DNA from: Anastrepha obliqua
Taxonomy: Eukaryota; Arthropoda; Insecta; Diptera; Tephritidae
Assembly (NCBI RefSeq): GCF_027943255.1
Contig: NC_072895.1
Span: 43,498,001-43,562,000, forward strand
Reading direction: 5' to 3'
Length of the DNA stretch: 64,000 nucleotides
Made by a program: the position numbers and the translations under genes. Below are positions 10,867 through 21,354 of this stretch, one piece after another; positions within the stretch are counted from its first letter, which is position 1, and every line of letters begins with the position of its first letter. The notes under the pieces were generated by a model. The model worked only from the letters and a program-made list of their open reading frames with translations, did no database searches and was not told where the DNA came from.

Positions 10867-12152
10867 ATAGGACTATGTTTAAGTTCGTGCGGTTTTTTTT
10901 CGAAATTTGAAACTTTATTGACGTAAAATGGTTACAAATTTAATATTCAAAGTATTGTCCATCGCTTACTACTACTTTTTCCCATCTTTCTGGCAATTCA
11001 CGGATTCCCTTTGTGAAAAATTCGGTCGGTTTTGCCGCAATCCACGAATCGATCCATTTTTTGACTTCATCGTAATTACGGAAGTGCTGGTCAGCCAGGC
11101 CATGTTGCATCGATCGGAAGAGATAGTAATCGGATGGCGCAAGGTCTGGACTATACGGCGGGTGGGGTAGGACATCCCATTTGAGCGTTTCTAAGTATGT
11201 TTTGACCACTTGTGCAACATGTGGCCGAGCATTGTCATGTTGCAAAATAACTTTGTCGTGTCTATCGGCGTATTGCGGCCGTTTTTCTCGCAGTGCTCGG
11301 CTCAAACGCATCAATTGTCGTCGGTAGACATCCCCCGTAATCGTTTCATTCGGTTTCAGTAGCTCATAATACACAACACCCAGCTGGTCCCACCAGATAC
11401 ACAGCATAACCTTCAGGCCATGAATATTCTGTGCCGACGTCGATGTTGAAGCATGGCCAGGGTATCCATACGTTGCCCGACGTTTTGGATTGTCGTAATG
11501 GACCCACTTTTCATCGCCAGTCACAATTCGATGCAAAAAACCCTTTCTTTTGTGCCGTTGAAGCAGTTGTTCGCATGCCATAAAACGGCGTTCAACGTCT
11601 CTTGGCTTCAATTCATACGGCACCCAATGGCCTACCTTTCGGATCATTCCCATGGCTTTTAAACGTTTGGAAATGGTTGATTGATCAACTCCCAAAGTTT
11701 TTGCAACCTCTTCTTGCGTTTGAGCCGGATCTTGATCGAGCAATTCCTCCAATTCGGTATCCATGAACTTTGGCGGCGCACCCTCGCGTTCTTCGTCTTC
11801 CAAGCCAAAATCACCACTTTTAAAGCGTGCAAACCACTTCTGGCACGTTCGCTCAGCTAGAGCATGCTCACCATAAACTTCCACCAAGATACGATGACTT
11901 TCGGCTGCTTTTTTCTTCATATTCAAATAATGAAGAAGAATTCCCCGCAAAAACACATTATTTGGCACGAAATTCGACATTTTCAAGTGTGGTAAAAATA
12001 TTGTTGTTTACGCTTCAAATAAAAAACTTATACTGACGTTTGTGCCTTACGACAGTAGCTCTCCAATGAATGTTTGGAAATGTGGATCGATGGAATAATA
12101 ATCAAGTTACGCCATCTGTTGTAAAACCGCACGAACTTATCGATAGACCTAT
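10867..12152 (-). mobile_element. full-length mauritiana-type mariner element
   Basis: The element is 1286 bp with inverted ends. The right end read inward on the minus strand is ATAGGTCTATCGATAAGTTC and the left end is ATAGGACTATGTTTAAGTTC; both continue into GTGCGGTTT. TA dinucleotides flank both ends (10865-10866, 12153-12154), as expected for mariner insertion. It carries one uninterrupted transposase gene. The left (3') terminal repeat has a few substitutions, which may weaken transposase binding. A related copy with a large deletion is at 43727-44251. Confidence 0.9.
10940..11980 (-). CDS. mariner transposase, intact ORF (346 aa)
   Basis: This is a DNA-cutting and strand-joining enzyme that excises and reinserts its own element at TA sites in the nucleus. 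I start it at the ATG giving MSNFVPNN; the frame stays open two codons upstream without another ATG. Residues 1-115 form the paired helix-turn-helix DNA-binding part, and GHWVPYEL near 118-124 is the mariner linker (WVPHEL in most relatives). The catalytic residues are D156 (TGDEKW), D249 (LQHDNARPH) and D284 (APSDYY), with 34 residues between the last two: a complete DD34D triad. The C-terminus is DGQYFEY. Length matches the usual 345 or so. Family resemblance is to Mos1-like (mauritiana) elements. No stop or frameshift is seen, so a functional protein is possible. Confidence 0.93.
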   Translation of the reverse strand: MSNFVPNNVFLRGILLHYLNMKKKAAESHRILVEVYGEHALAERTCQKWFARFKSGDFGLEDEEREGAPPKFMDTELEELLDQDPAQTQEEVAKTLGVDQSTISKRLKAMGMIRKVGHWVPYELKPRDVERRFMACEQLLQRHKRKGFLHRIVTGDEKWVHYDNPKRRATYGYPGHASTSTSAQNIHGLKVMLCIWWDQLGVVYYELLKPNETITGDVYRRQLMRLSRALREKRPQYADRHDKVILQHDNARPHVAQVVKTYLETLKWDVLPHPPYSPDLAPSDYYLFRSMQHGLADQHFRNYDEVKKWIDSWIAAKPTEFFTKGIRELPERWEKVVVSDGQYFEY

Positions 12153-12164
12153 TATTATTCTAAG

Positions 12165-13500
12165 TAGGTAGGTGAAATGGTTGAAGTAAAGCACAATTTT
12201 GTTGTCCTTTTGAGACCTCCAACAAGCAGACATCTACAGCCAGCCACAGCTGTTGATTTAATGGAGAATATTGATCGGATTTAGGTTGGCGCACTCCCCA
12301 GGGACCCAGTAGCCTTAAACGTCTACCTACCAAACCCGGATATTTACAGAGAAAGGTCTCAATAGTCTTCTTCTCTGAATGGTCCCCACAGCTTCTGCCA
12401 TGGCTTAAATGGTAAACGTGTATTCCGATTGTCCACTGACTGGAAGACACAAGTACGAGTTTGGAAGTTGAATGACGTTCAGTCCGCAGGACATTCTGAG
12501 TCCTCCGTCTATTATATGGTACTGGGGCCAAAGGGTTTTCCGAAATAGCACATGAAGAACTGGAGATGCATCTTTTCTTCGCTCTTCTAAGAAATAAGTT
12601 GTGCAATTCCTCTTTAAAAACAGTCAGGTCTCTGAGACCAATTCAGTCTCCAATTCATTTCCCCCTATGTTCCTATGTCCTGGAACCTAGATCGGAGGTA
12701 TGTTATCTGCACACTCAACATTTTTGATCTCCTCCTTATAGGATTTGACTAGTTTGGATCTGCATCATGGCGTCATCAAAGTGTTGATCACAGCTTGACC
12801 ATCCGAAAAAATTTTAATATCTCCCTCGCTCCCATGTTTCTTAAGCATTTTGCATGCCTGCAGGATCGCAAAGATTTTTGCCTGAAAAACAAGCACTTTT
12901 CGGGAATTTCTAGGAAATAGATAAATTGGCTTATTTACAGAAAACCCCTTCTTCGACCCGCGATTACATCTTGGAGATGATTACACTTCATTCTCCAAAC
13001 AGTGGTCACAAAACGGACTCGAAGTAATGCCGATATCATAGCGTGGATACACGAGGCACATTGTTCTCGGAAGGAAACCTATAAAATTTGCGGTTTTATT
13101 AACACCAAAGGTTTCCTCGGGTGTCTCCGATCCATTCATGACAAGAAGAGGACTTCATGATATTGTAAACTTGTATACTTGCCCAGCGCTAGCTGAGAAG
13201 GCGTGAAGTTCACCTTTCCAGGAATAGTCGAGGGAACCCCAATCATCTCATTTTGCAGAAACTACATTGTGGCTAACTCTTCTTGGAGCATATTGCAGTG
13301 GTTTGGTAGCCTGGACTTAAGCTTGGTGGGAAGCTCCCCGCAGAATACTCCTCCACAAAAACGTTCGTTCAACTTCCTGCTATCTGTGAACAGTTTCATC
13401 AGGTCGTGCATCCAAATTCTGCACTCCGTCCACGCTTCCTTTGAGGAAACATGAACAGAAATTCTCCCATCGCCGCAGAGGGCATCATAAGGTTCATGGC
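12165..13500 (-). mobile_element. broken RNase H-bearing LINE relic(s)
   Basis: The minus strand carries pieces in several frames. One, at about 13450-13200, reads KLFTDSRKLNERFCGGVFCG (RNase H start). A second, at about 12960-12750, reads VFQAKIFAILQACKM then IKIFSDGQAVINTL (RNase H middle). The last, at about 12400-12165, has CGDHSEKKTIETFLCKYPGL followed by RRLRLLGPW (LINE C-terminal knuckle). The order fits one old I/R1-type element with indels, or two partly overlapping copies. Stops and shifts are frequent. Confidence 0.6.
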
Positions 13501-13559
13501 GACGTAGCGTTTTTGAAAAGTTTTTAGTAGTCGACGAAAACCTAACGTGGCCCTAGCTC

Positions 13560-14870
13560 AAGGCAAAAGCGAACAATCGACAACATTAGCAATCTTTTGT
13601 TTCGGCACTATGCGCCTCTAATCTACGGGACAGCAACAAATAATAATAATAATTACTGATACTAATAAAAAATTAAAAATATTCACGAACATTTCCTTTT
13701 CTTTCCTATTAATCACAATAAGAAAGGTGTGGCTGGGTACAGTTAGTTTTTAAGAGGAGCTTATTAAAATATTAGGAAAAAAATGTATTGTAAAATTTTT
13801 CTTTTACAAAAATTGTAAGTTTACTACATTTTCTTACTTACTTACAGCAATACCCACCATCACCATCATCTAACACCCAAAAATCTACTACTAACTATTT
13901 CGAATCAATTTTCATTAGCCGCAAAAGTGCCGCAACTGCAATTTTAATTTATCAGAAAATCAATTTGGCTAATTGCGAACATTATGGGCTCGTTTACCGA
14001 CACATTAGTTTCAACACAACCCAAAAGCACACACACAAACACATAAAGTACACCTTAGCATTGGATGCGTGCCACACATTAAATAAAGGGCACTGCAAAA
14101 GGCATGCCAACCAAATAAGCGAAAAGCCAAATGGCTGTCAGACAGTCGTTCAATCAAGCATGCCAAATGGCAGTCAGCCGCGCAGTCAACTATTTATTCA
14201 GTCATTCAATAGTGTCATCAAATCAATGCCAGCAAAATATAAAAGTCAAAATGGGCTAGAACTAGGCGAAAAAACCCCAAAACCAAAAGAAAAGAAAAAT
14301 AGTTAAATGCATACCATCAAACAGTTGGAGAAAGGGAAACACTAAGCGCATATAGCAAAAAGTAGCAAAATTATAAGCAGCAGCAAGCGCCCAATGGCAT
14401 TCGTGTTGCTAAAGCGATCTCATAAAATTTTATTTCCCTGCCAAAATGGACAATTTACCTACTTTTATGCTTATTTCTCCCCTTTTGGCTGGAAAATGGT
14501 ATTGAAATGTGCCTAAATAAATGGTCGTTTGCTATTTAGCTGCGGAATTTTCACATTGACTTTCATTTTTCTCTTCTCAAGCATTAACTAGCCTTCCTTC
14601 AAAGGCAGGAAGAAGCGAGGAAAGAAGAAAGGTATTGTGAAGGCACAGGTGTGGTTGTTGGCATGAAATAGTTTTTAATGGTTTTATTTTAATAAGAATA
14701 AAAGTGGATTTTTAGTGAAAATAGTAATATTCGCCATCAATAACGGGAATATATAACTGGCTGACACACATTGACCGAAGGACAGACTGCTTTAGTAAGG
14801 ATTATTGGAGAGTATTTTGGAGCAAAAACGAAAAAAGAATGAATTCAAGCATTGACTAAGGATACAGGTA
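13560..14870. other. non-coding stretch, no gene recognised
   Basis: A- and CA-rich DNA with a moderately complex centre (about 13900-14600). The open frame at 13965-14306 has biased, low-complexity composition and no motif. No transposon signature was seen. Confidence 0.4.
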
Positions 14871-14878
14871 GCTGGATG

Positions 14879-14925
14879 TAGCACCGTAGCCGAAATGCTT
14901 GGTGCGTGACTGCCATTCGGTAGTG
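14879..14925 (+). mobile_element. SINE head fragment (tRNA-like)
   Basis: CACCGTAGCCGAAATGCTTGG and the following GTGCGTGACTGCCATTCGG match the 5' end of the SINE seen in other copies. The body diverges soon after. It shows that the head can persist alone. Confidence 0.6.
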
Positions 14926-15168
14926 TTTTCGTGATATGGAGTACTGGCAGGGGAAAAAATTTTCAAAAATCAACCAGAATTTTTGAAGCATTTCAACTTT
15001 CACTTTCTTATACTAAAATTTAATGGATTATAAAATAACAATTATAAAACTGCATACCCTGCACAGGCATCAGCTGTCTGTTAGTTGGCTAAATGACAGT
15101 CTAGATTATTGTTTACAAGCGCACGGAAGCATTTTGCCGAGAGTAAACGCGAAAAAATAAAATCAGTA

Positions 15169-16116
15169 ATGGATTTCAAACGTAATATTGTTCGTGAGCT
15201 CGAGCACCTTGAAGTAAATAAAGTTTTTGCCTATCGCACCATTAGTTCTTACAATGATACTGGTAGCATCGCGAAACTTCATGGAGGTGATCATCAAAAG
15301 ACTGCAACGTCACGCGAAATGGTTCGAAAAGTGAGGAAGCGACTTCAGCGAAATTCCCGACGAAGTGCCAATCAAATGGCGAAATAACTGAAAATATCTG
15401 ACCATAGTATCTGCCGCATACTGGAAAATGATCTCAAAGTCAAGCCTTACAAGATCCAAAAGACGCATGATCTCACACGAAAGCCGTAACAAGTCAGACT
15501 TGAGAGAGCGAAGGAGCTACATACTTGGCTTGGCCGAAAGCGGTCAATTTCCGTATCCGAACATTGTGTTTTCCGACGAGAAAATTTTTCAAATTGAGCA
15601 ATTCGCCAACTTCCAAAACGATAGGGTTTATTTCACCGCCAGTCCATAAGAGAATTTGAGTCATCGATTGGCCACCAGGAGGCAGCACCCGGCACAAATA
15701 ATGGTTTGAGCCAATATAACCGCAGATGGGCCCTCTCTAAAAGTTTTCATCGAGCCTGGCGTCAGGGTATATGCGAAATATTATCGGCAAAGAATTCTAG
15801 AAGTTCCTTTGAAGCCGTGGGCAGATAAACAATTCGGTGGCAGACCATGGACATTTCAACCAGACTCGGCACAGTCTCACAAAGCTCGAGTGAACCAAGA
15901 ATGAACCAACGTTCCGTACTTCATAACGTCCACACAATGACTCTCTAATTCACCAGACGCAAATCCGATGGATTTTCTCTCGAGGCGCTGAAAAAATCCA
16001 TTGTTCGCGAGTGGGCCAAAATACCTGCAAGTCACATTCGGGCAGTTTGCGATGCGTTTCTGGACCGTTTCAAGGCCATAGTCAAGGCAAAAGGTGGTCA
16101 TATCGAGCATAAGTAA
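15169..16116 (+). pseudogene. maT-like (DD37D) transposase pseudogene
   Basis: The plus strand starts MDFKRNIVRELEHL and continues in pieces: LKISDHSICRILENDLKVKP, VRLERAKELHTW, VFSDEKIFQIEQF (first Asp), TFQPDSAQSHKARVNQE (second Asp) and NSPDANPMDF (third Asp). Counting between the second and third Asp gives 37 residues, the spacing of the maT group of Tc1/mariner elements. At least three in-frame stops and several frameshifts inactivate it. The sequence GGTTACACTTCGAGTGCCGG at about 16207-16226 looks like the right terminal repeat; no matching left terminus is visible. A second, shorter fragment of the same family lies at 25993-26225 (minus). Confidence 0.75.
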
Positions 16117-16257
16117 ATTGATTCTTAATTTTGTAATATTTCACACATTTTTACTTTGAATTGAATAAAAGTAATTTTCCAAACTAAATTTATGGCTTTT
16201 TTATTGGTTACACTTCGAGTGCCGGACCCTCAATAACCGTTTGCGTTGAGTGACTAT

Positions 16258-16420
16258 GTTAAGTTATGTTAGGTTTAGGCGATTGTCCACTTTGGGACGC
16301 ACTCAGACGCATAGCCCATTATGATGATATGCGGGGAGCTCGTCCTCATCTCTCCTTATCTCTCACAACTTTTAGAAGATCCCTGATTTCGACAGTACTG
16401 AGATCTTCCAACTCGTTGGA
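16258..16420 (-). mobile_element. LINE 3'-end fragment
   Basis: The block TTAGGCGATTGTCCACTTTG ... CATAGCCCAT and the later GACAGTACTGAGATCTTCCA match the terminal part of the LINE relic at 40.58 kb (GTCGCGATTGTCCACCATGG, CATAGCCCAT, CACAGTACTGAGATATGCCA). No coding sequence remains. Confidence 0.5.
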
Positions 16421-16429
16421 AAAATAAAA

Positions 16430-17270
16430 AAACAAATTCGAGTAACTAACAGATGATTGAAAGATTTTTTTTCAATCAAATCAAAAGGATTTCAACAAAA
16501 ACAGGCATAAAGAAAAAAAATTTAAAATTAAAGTGTGTATCAATGTGAAACCAATGCTTAATTGGAATTTAGCAAAAACAGTATATTTAAATTTTATGTT
16601 TTTAATACGCAAGTGCTCATGATCCGGAGGCCCTCATGCATTACTATAATATAATGATAGGAGAAGACTGCCAAAGGGAATTTTATTCATGCGTGTTTTA
16701 CCTACTATTGTGTGTTTTTAACCAATTTCCTAAAAATATAGTTTGTTATATTTGTATATATGTACATATGTATGTAAATTGTATACTTGCAAGCAAAGTT
16801 ATTACATTTCAGTGTAAATTCAAATTGCATCTTAGAGTAATATATTCAATTGAATAAGAAACAAAAGCATCACAAACAAATGTATTTTAAAACACCGACA
16901 GAAACCACGCATTCACAATCTCATATAAATTCCAACTGAAATGGTTTTAAAAACGTTATTGCCAGCCAACAATGCCTGCTGTTAATAGTTTGCTTCTTGT
17001 TGATGTAAAATAACATTGCCGCTCTGCTATTTACCATCTCAGGTCATTGCATATGCGCAGGCGCAATTTGTAACAGTGACTGCTAATAACATTGAGTCGC
17101 TTTTTCACACTAGCCATTGTCTACAAATTGTAGTAGATTAAGTTGGAGAAATGATTTGCCAGTGTGGTTTGAAACTTTACTATAGTTGTGAGGAAATGCA
17201 ATCACAATAGAGTGCCAATCGTTTTAAGGTAAGTGATCGATAAACGGTTTAGCGTTTGTGCTGAATTGGT
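16430..17270. other. no feature recognised
   Basis: AT-rich DNA. Short ORFs have no motif. Confidence 0.45.
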
Positions 17271-17275
17271 AATAT

Positions 17276-17490
17276 AAAAGGAGGCGCAAAATATATCATC
17301 ACTTTTGTTTTTAAAAAACTTTTTTACTAAAAAAACAAATGTGTTTAAGTGATGGAAATCTTTATTTTGATTTTTAGCGCTCCATTACTTGTCTCTTTTT
17401 ATACTGCAGCTGTCTACTTCACAAGTGTCAAATATCATTGACGTACGACGCTAGTTGTTAAAGTTATAAATCTTCTGGTAAATTGATTAA
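17276..17490 (+). mobile_element. TA-flanked MITE, right end lost
   Basis: The left end reads AGGAGGCGCAAAATATATCA, the terminal repeat of the MITE family complete at 31051-31291 and 35983-36189. An internal block (CAGCTGTCTACTTCACAAGT) matches the 31-kb copy (CAGCTGTCTAGTTCACCAGT) in the same orientation. The copy stops at ATTGATTAA, the start of its right terminal repeat, where an RTE-like LINE begins. Confidence 0.6.
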
Positions 17491-18555
17491 CCTCGTAGAA
17501 ATATGGTTGATAAAATTAATAATTGTATCATTAGTTTGGATACAGTATAACATTGTATCCAAAGTAATGATACAAGATAAAAAATCCGACCCCTTCAGAA
17601 TTAAAACTGGAGTAAGACAAGGGGATACGCTCTCATCAACAATCTTCAACCTTATGCTGCTGTGCCATGGATGAAGTAAGTGACGCAAAAAGCACTGGAC
17701 ATATTTTAAACAGAACTACCCAATTATTCGCATACGCAGATGACATAGCAATTGTCAGCAAAAATATCCACGCCCTAACCAAAACCTTCGCTGATATTGA
17801 AATTGCTGCTAGTAAAATTGGTCTTAAAATCAACGAAGATGAGACGAAATATATGATGATGTCCAGACAAAATAAATCAACATCAGGCAAACTGAAAAAT
17901 GGCGATTTTTCTTTTGAAATCGTTGAATCCTTTACCTATTTAGGCTTCGAACTGAGTGGAGACAATTCAATGAGCCTCACCATCGATGAGAAAATTTTAG
18001 CAGCGAACAGATCGTATGCGTCGTTAAGCAAACTCTTCAATTCAAAACTACTAAACAGACAATGCAAATTGACTCTGTATAAAACAATCATTAGACCAGT
18101 ATTATGCTATGCAGCTGAATCGTGGACGCTAATTGAAGCAGATAAAGCAAAACTGCAAGCCTTCGAACGAAAAGTACTCAAAGGAATTTTCGGAGCAATC
18201 AAAGATCACGACGAGTGGCGGATAAGATGGAACGACGCGCTAGATCAACTGATAAAGGGCGAAAATGTTATACGTTTCATCAAAGCGCAGCGGTTAAGAT
18301 GGCTGGGTCACATTACAAGAATGGACGGTACGAGGGCGCAGAAGAAAATCGTAGAAGCTAGAGCGTTCAACACTAGAGCAAGAGGAAGGCCGAGAACAAG
18401 ATGGACCGACGAACTAGAGGACGACATCAAGAAACTTAGGATAACGAACTGGAAAAAAGTCGCAGGCGTTCGAGACGTATGGAGGTCCCACGTGTAGCAG
18501 GCCAAAGCTCACAAAGAGCTGTAGAGCCAAAAAAGGATGTTATATATTATATATA
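17491..18555 (+). mobile_element. RTE-like LINE, 5'-truncated reverse transcriptase
   Basis: Two frames give the end of a LINE ORF2. At 17580-17650 is FRIKTGVRQGDTLSSTIFNL (RT palm, block before the active site). The frame at 17667-18497 (276 aa) gives LFAYADDIAIV with the YADD catalytic motif, then SFTYLGFELSGDNS. Its C-terminal part holds AQRLRWLGHITRMDG and ARGRPRTRWTDELEDDI, followed by NWKKVAGVRDVWR, characteristic of RTE/BovB-type elements. A single frameshift near 17660 separates the two parts, while the remaining 276 codons are open. The endonuclease and the first RT blocks are missing, as in ordinary 5'-truncated insertions. The 3' end runs into an AT-rich tail near 18540. Confidence 0.8.
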
Positions 18556-18765
18556 GGATTGAAAGTGCTTTATAACAAAAACTGCTTTTCACTGATGAGA
18601 AATTGTTTGCCGCTGTACAGTGTATTCTCTCTCAAGCATACACCTAAAGACCTGGAAAATGTGTCTTCTTAGAAAAGGTGCCCGCTTATGAGAAAAGTGT
18701 AAAAGGGATCTTTAATCTCAGTTTTATTTCCAAAGCAGCGCATATGCACATACATATATGCTTAG

Positions 18766-19084
18766 AATATATATATATAATTGGCGCGTACACTTCTGTA
18801 AGGTGTTTGGCCGAGCTCCTCCTCCTATTTGTGATGTGCGTCTTGATGTTGTTCCACAAATGGAGGGACCTGCAGTTTCAAGTCGACTACGAACGGCATA
18901 TATGTTTATGAGGAGCTTTTTCATGGCAGAAATACACTCGGAGGTTTGCCATTGCCTGCCGAGGGGCGACCGCTATTACAAACATGTTTTTATTAATTTT
19001 GGTTTCCCCGAGATTCGAACCAACGTTCTCTCTGTGAATTCCGAATGGTAATCACGCACCAACCCATTCGGCTACGGCAGCCGC
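18766..19084 (-). mobile_element. tRNA-derived SINE, full-length copy
   Basis: On the minus strand this is head, body, then tail. The head GCCGTAGCCGAATGGGTTGG contains an A box (TAGCCGAATGG, matching TRGYNNARNNG). A B box GGTTCGAATCT follows 42 bases later. About 240 bp of body leads to GTGTACGCGCCAATTAT and an (AT)n tail. The flanks TTAGAATAT (tail side) and TAAGAATAT (head side) look like a target-site duplication. It has no ORF, so it would depend on a LINE for mobility and on RNA polymerase III for transcription. Confidence 0.88.
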
Positions 19085-19127
19085 ATAAGAATATTTGAGG
19101 AAATAAACAGAATTTTTATTAATACTA

Positions 19128-20379
19128 TAAGGTTGGCCAAAAAGTCTTGCGGTATTTCCGCAAGCTTGTCTTTGCAAGCGCGTAGTTCTAGTTGTATTCG
19201 TCGCATCGGTTCACGCTAGAGCTTTTTGGAAAGCTGTTTTCACGTGCTAACACGTGTTTGATTAATTGTTGTTTGCTTTTAGTCGTTCGTGAGTTATAGC
19301 GTCGCAAACATGGAGCAAAATAAAGAGAAAATACGGCATATTTTACAGTACTACTACGATAAAGGCAAAAATGCATCTCATGCTGCCAATAAAATTTGTG
19401 CAGTTTATGGACCCGATACAGTTTCCATTTCCATCGCACAACGATGGTTTCAACGTTTTCGTTCTGGTGCAGAGGTGATCGAAGATGCGCCACGGTCCGG
19501 AAGGCCTGTCGTCAAAAATTGCGATAAAATCGCTGAATTGATCGAAAGAGACCGGCATAGTAGCAGCCGTAGCATCGGCCAAGAGCTGGGCATGAGTCAT
19601 CAAACCGTTATAAACCATTTGAAGAAGCTCGATGTATGGGTGCCACACGACTTGATGCAAAAAAACATTTTTGCCCGTATGGATGCATGCGAATCGCTTC
19701 TGAATCGCAACAAAATCGACCCGTTTTTGAAGCGGATGGTGACTGGCGATGAAAAGTGGGTCACTTACGACAACGTGAAGCGCAAACGGTCGTGGTCGAA
19801 AAGCGGTGAAGCTGCCCAGACGGTGGCCAAGCCTGGATTGACGGCCAGGAAGGTTCTTCTGTGTGTTTGGTGTGATTGGCAAGGAATCATCCACTATAAG
19901 CTGCTCCCCTATGGCCAAACGCTCAATTCGGACCTGTCCTGCCAACAACTGGACCGCTTGAATGCAGCACTCATGCAGAAGCGGCCATCTTTGAATTGTC
20001 TTCCATCAGGACAACGCCAAGCCACACACATCTTTGGTGACTCGCCAGAAGCTCCGGGAGCTCGGATGGGAGGTTCTTTTGCATCCACCGTATAGTCCGG
20101 ATCTCGCACCAAGTGATTACCACCTATTTCTGTCCATGGCGAACGAGCTTGGTAGTCGGAAGTTGTCCACAAGAGAGTCCTGTGAAAATTGGCTCTCCGA
20201 GTTTTTTGACAATAGGAAAGCGAGCTTCTATAAGAGGGGCATTATGAAGTTGGCATCTCGTTGGGAACTCGTCATCGAACAAAACGGCGCATATTTGACT
20301 TAAAACGCATTATTATAACCAATTTTATGAACAATTGAAAATTCAATAAAAATACCGCAGGACTTTTTTGACAACCTTA
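19128..20379 (+). mobile_element. full-length mellifera-type mariner, inactivated
   Basis: The 1252-bp element is bounded by inverted ends TAAGGTTGGCCAAAAAGTCT (left) and TAAGGTTGTCAAAAAAGTCC (right, opposite strand), with TA on both sides (19126-19127, 20380-20381). It holds one transposase pseudogene. Confidence 0.9.
19310..20303 (+). pseudogene. mariner transposase pseudogene, one frameshift
   Basis: The ATG at 19310 starts MEQNKEKIRHILQYYYDKGK. The N-terminal HTH region and RSGRPV linker are intact. Compared with the relative at 34.7 kb, six residues are missing before LDVWVPH. The first catalytic Asp is in TGDEKWV. Around 19990, about 14 bases are lost between RPSL and the IVFHQDNA block, which shifts the frame; the rest continues in the other frame (HQDNAKPH, then APSDYHLF) to the normal end QNGAYLT at 20303. 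All three Asp codons survive but in two frames, so no active enzyme can be made from it as it stands. Confidence 0.88.
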
Positions 20380-21354
20380 TATATTGTGAAATACGAGAAA
20401 TGTAAAAAACCAATTTTACAAACGAATAGCTATTCAAATGGAAAGCCGATAGCCTTAGTTGAACGTGAGTTATAATATTTTTTAATTAATTTATCATAAA
20501 TAAATATTGATAATAAAAATTTAAATAGGTTTTAGAAAAGTCAGAAAATTTAGCTTGCAAGGTTTTGCTTTAATTTCAATATCTTGGAGGTGTATTTCAA
20601 GTTCATTAAGCAATTCAATTCAAAGAAAAAACTTAGTTTTTACTTATAGCTAAATAAGTATCTTTATAGGAAGTCAATTTGTTCAGTCTCATTTTCTAGT
20701 TAATCTTCAGCAGCATTGGCCAGCGATTCCTGAGAAACAATTGACATTTCACCATTTATATTTTCTGCAACTGCATCAATTATGAAAACTTGATTGATTA
20801 TTTAAACTAAGGCAGCTTTCGATGTCACCTCTGATTTGGTTCTGAACTAGATTAATAACGTTCGAGAACTGAGCAACTGCTGATCTTCCTCTGCGGTTCA
20901 ACCGCTATCATCATCAGGCATGCCTGTTTTCCCGAATCAACTTTCCTGGAACAATTTTGCACTGCCTGTGGACTCTATGGGAGCAACCCACGCTTTGTGT
21001 ATGAAATAAAGAACATCTAAAAAATTTATTGATAATGACACCTTCAAGGTAGAGTTTGTAAGCTGTCTGCTTATGAGCGAACTAAAATGCTTCTGGTGGG
21101 GGGAAAAACTATGGGCATCCAATTATGGGAAGGTTGAAGAAGCAAGATAGTGAGAAATTAAAAAAAAACCCTATTGATGTTTGTAGTACGCTTAAAAAAG
21201 TGTCAGCTAATGGGAGCTGTCCACTTACGAGAGGGACCCGTTGAGCGCGCGTACACTGTGTATTATCATACAAGCTTACAAATTAACATAATGCTGTTTT
21301 CCATAGCGTGACAGAATGTGGTTTTACCGACCTCTCTTAGAAGAAAAAAGTATA

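Larger units (their letters stand above)
18618..21258 (-). mobile_element. pogo/Tigger-like relic, carrying later SINE and mariner insertions
   Basis: Both ends begin CAGTGTA: at 18618 on the plus strand, and at 21258 on the minus strand. Both subterminal regions carry CTTA-GAGA units (GCCCGCTTATGAGA; GTCCACTTACGAGAGG), as in Tigger elements. A minus-strand frame at 21122-20937 contains LTNSTLKVSLSINFLDVLYF and AWVAPIESTGSAKLFQESGF, the part after the catalytic core in pogo-type transposases. N-terminus and core are deleted. The SINE at 18766-19084 and the mariner at 19128-20379 split the sequence, which makes them younger. That both ends belong to one element is inference. Confidence 0.5.

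Noticed and set aside
13965..14306. 113-residue plus-strand frame
   Set aside because: No ATG at its start, low-complexity His/Lys/Asn composition over CA-rich DNA, and no recognisable domain.
18990..19084. A genuine tRNA gene at the SINE head
   Set aside because: The A and B boxes fit, but the acceptor and anticodon stems do not pair convincingly and the same sequence heads many dispersed copies. It is a tRNA-derived SINE, not a tRNA gene.
19343..19948. 201-residue minus-strand frame
   Set aside because: It is the antisense of the conserved mariner transposase at 19310-20303, which explains why it stays open.
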